From Sipunculus nudus (lineage: Eukaryota; Annelida; Sipuncula; Golfingiida; Sipunculidae), in contig CM049318.1 of NCBI GenBank assembly GCA_026874595.1, forward strand, positions 25,508,956-25,572,955: a stretch of 64,000 nucleotides of DNA, written 5' to 3'. Shown here piece after piece: positions 62,594-64,000 of this stretch. The notes below the pieces were generated by a model. The model had not been told where the DNA came from, made no database searches, and saw nothing but the letters and a program-made list of their open reading frames with translations. Made by a program: the position numbers and the translations under genes. The number at the start of each line of letters is the position of its first letter. The first letter of the stretch is position 1.

Positions 62594-62842
62594 CTAACCA
62601 GAATGTCCATTACTCTGTTGGGGAGACAGGACTAGTTAACAAAGATACTCTAAAAAAAAGAACGTAATTTGATAAAAGTGACTATAGATTACTGTCTATC
62701 AGTTATTTTGATTGAGTTATAATGTAATATATTTAAGAAACTTTATACAAGCCAAAATATCAAATAAGAATTTTTTATTTTTTTAAGATCAAAGATTTTA
62801 GAGGGCGATATATGTTGCGACAACCGTTATCTGAACGATTTC

Positions 62843-62845
<3 letters not shown>

Positions 62846-62873
<28 letters not shown>

Positions 62874-62875
62874 TG
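62846..62875. repeat. (TA)n tract at the duplication breakpoint
   Basis: About 27 bp of TA repeat runs directly into CAATGTCCTGCAAAG, the first bases shared with 48042. Confidence 0.9.
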
Positions 62876-63072
62876 CAATGTCCTGCAAAGTTAAAAAAAA
62901 CTCGCTTATATTATCATAGCTATTCTAAGAAATGAATCGGCGTTTTGTATAGATAGGTCACGATGTTTCAGGGTGAGCGGGTTGAGAATGCGGCCCTGTT
63001 ATCCAACCCTTGAACATCTTACACCCTCACCCTTACACATAATTAACAATACTCTCACCCTTTTTTTTACAG

Positions 63073-63276
63073 GTGATGGGTTTGCTGGAATCGTTCTCGG
63101 TCATGAAATCTGCGGTGTGATCCAGGCGTTCGGCGAAGACGTACGAAGTCCGGCCGGGCTTTCGCTGGGGGACCGAGTGATTGTGTTTCCCTGGATCGGC
63201 TGCAGACAGTGCGACATCTGCCGGGCGAGCCATAGCAATTTGTGCGAAACTAACAGAGCTGCTACCACTGAAATAG
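63073..63276 (+). CDS. Duplicate dehydrogenase exon 2
   Basis: A copy of exon 2 with intact splice sites, phases and zinc residues. Two base changes from the first copy were seen: a silent GGA to GGG and GGC to AGC, which changes Gly110 of the structural zinc loop to Ser (CRASHSNLC). Whether it is expressed is unknown, because no exon 1 precedes it in the window; splicing from exon 1 at 45918 would be required, or an exon elsewhere. Confidence 0.7.
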
Positions 63277-63889
63277 GTACATTAGCAGTTCTAATTGAAT
63301 TTATTATATTTTAGAAAAAGCATTTAAACAACCGTTATTATCACTATTTAAATCTGCTTCAATATCCTGTACTCACCTTGGTGTACAAATAGCACAAGGT
63401 TAGACACGTCCTCAGAGACCACCATAAGGTTATACCAACATTTTTGACATGCAGACTGAATGACTATTCTATACTCATACATGTACATTGACTTTATCAC
63501 ACTAGGTTGTTTATCTAATAAACCCATGTTAATGTTTTTAAAGAGGTTATTTAGCAACGGGGCAATGGTGATTGAGGCGAACATATGGTCTTGACTAACG
63601 TATTGGCTTGCATGGACTGCTTCATGGTAAAAAAAAAGGCTCTGGTCTCCTAAAAAGTCCGTCTACAGAGGGAAATTTTAGAACTTGCGTTTTATGATGC
63701 TGAACCGGCCTTTGACAGTTTACCAGAGTCTGGCTCCTCACATATTTCTCTTCAAATATTTTTTGGGGTCAAATATCGTATTTCTTAACAACATGCTCTT
63801 AACACTGTTGCCTGTGGAATGAATCTATCATTTTTCCATTGATTCAGGTACATTGTTATAGTTCTCTCATGTTTTCCTGTTTCAAAAAG

Positions 63890-64000
63890 GTCAGGGACCG
63901 GACACTCCTGGAGGCTATGGATCTCTTGTGCCCGTGCCCCACTGGAACATGGTGGTTAAACTTCCGGACTCCATCTCACCAGCAATCGGGTGCATGTTGC
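63890..64000 (+). CDS. Duplicate dehydrogenase exon 3 (cut by window end)
   Basis: The first 111 nt of the exon 3 copy, with the same acceptor and frame. Only a silent TCG to TCT change at Ser137 was seen. The rest is beyond the window. Confidence 0.7.

Larger units (their letters stand above)
62876..64000 (+). repeat. Second copy of the dehydrogenase region (intron 1 part to exon 3 start)
   Basis: This segment matches 48042-49163 almost base for base, with some sixteen differences noticed by eye (mostly intronic single bases and homopolymer lengths). It begins inside intron 1 and runs past the right edge. Nothing like exon 1 (the CHTDVH block) was found in the 13 kb to its left. Confidence 0.95.

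Noticed and set aside
63348-63584. Minus-strand frames in dehydrogenase intron 2, present in both copies (also 48512-48904)
   Set aside because: Conserved only because the whole intron was recently duplicated; no motif, and the longer version at 48512 is not kept at full length in the second copy.

Overview
This is an AT-rich stretch of animal nuclear DNA with spliced genes, long introns and very dense simple, tandem and dispersed repeats. GT/AG-bounded exons, a metazoan-type polypeptide GalNAc-transferase, and phase 1-1 thrombospondin type-1 (TSP1) exons all point to a metazoan. The repeat style (minisatellites, GACGGAC-rich tracts, small TIR elements) makes me favour a mollusc, probably a bivalve, but that is inference. 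No rRNA, tRNA, CRISPR or bacterial-type gene could be supported.

Layout. (1) 1-23730, minus strand: the first two coding exons of a GALNT1/GALNT13-like glycosyltransferase, coding exon 1 at 23730-23535 and coding exon 2 at 1287-1116, separated by a 22 kb intron. The catalytic exons lie beyond the left edge. The intron holds a 76-bp tandem repeat that copies the exon 2 splice donor, 38-bp minisatellites, and a large 166/338-bp satellite-like array at 12.5-15.7 kb. (2) 23.7-45.9 kb: mostly repeats. They include two diverged trimers (24.4-26.15 kb), a 684-bp tandem dimer (28.7-30.2 kb), a probable minus-strand exon of unknown gene at 33369-33484, a 2.8 kb minisatellite (36.3-39.07 kb) and a decayed pogo/Tigger-type transposon (39.4-40.3 kb). 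(3) 45918-49798, plus strand: a complete three-exon zinc-dependent alcohol dehydrogenase-like gene (373 aa) with catalytic and structural zinc ligands and an NAD-type Rossmann motif. (4) 50-62.6 kb: a zone with several TSP1-type exons or exon remnants on both strands, one clearly broken. (5) 62876-64000: a near-identical second copy of the dehydrogenase region from within intron 1 through the start of exon 3, joined directly to a (TA)n tract and lacking exon 1; it runs off the right edge.

The genes show no common pathway. GALNT acts in Golgi mucin-type O-glycosylation, the dehydrogenase is probably cytosolic redox metabolism, and TSP1 exons belong to secreted or membrane adhesion proteins. 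The strongest unusual signals are the triplicated splice donor, the truncated dehydrogenase duplication, the mixed-strand TSP1 cluster, a five-copy MITE family, and a hairpin tail shared by two otherwise different repeat bodies. All homology statements come from reading motifs, not from searches.
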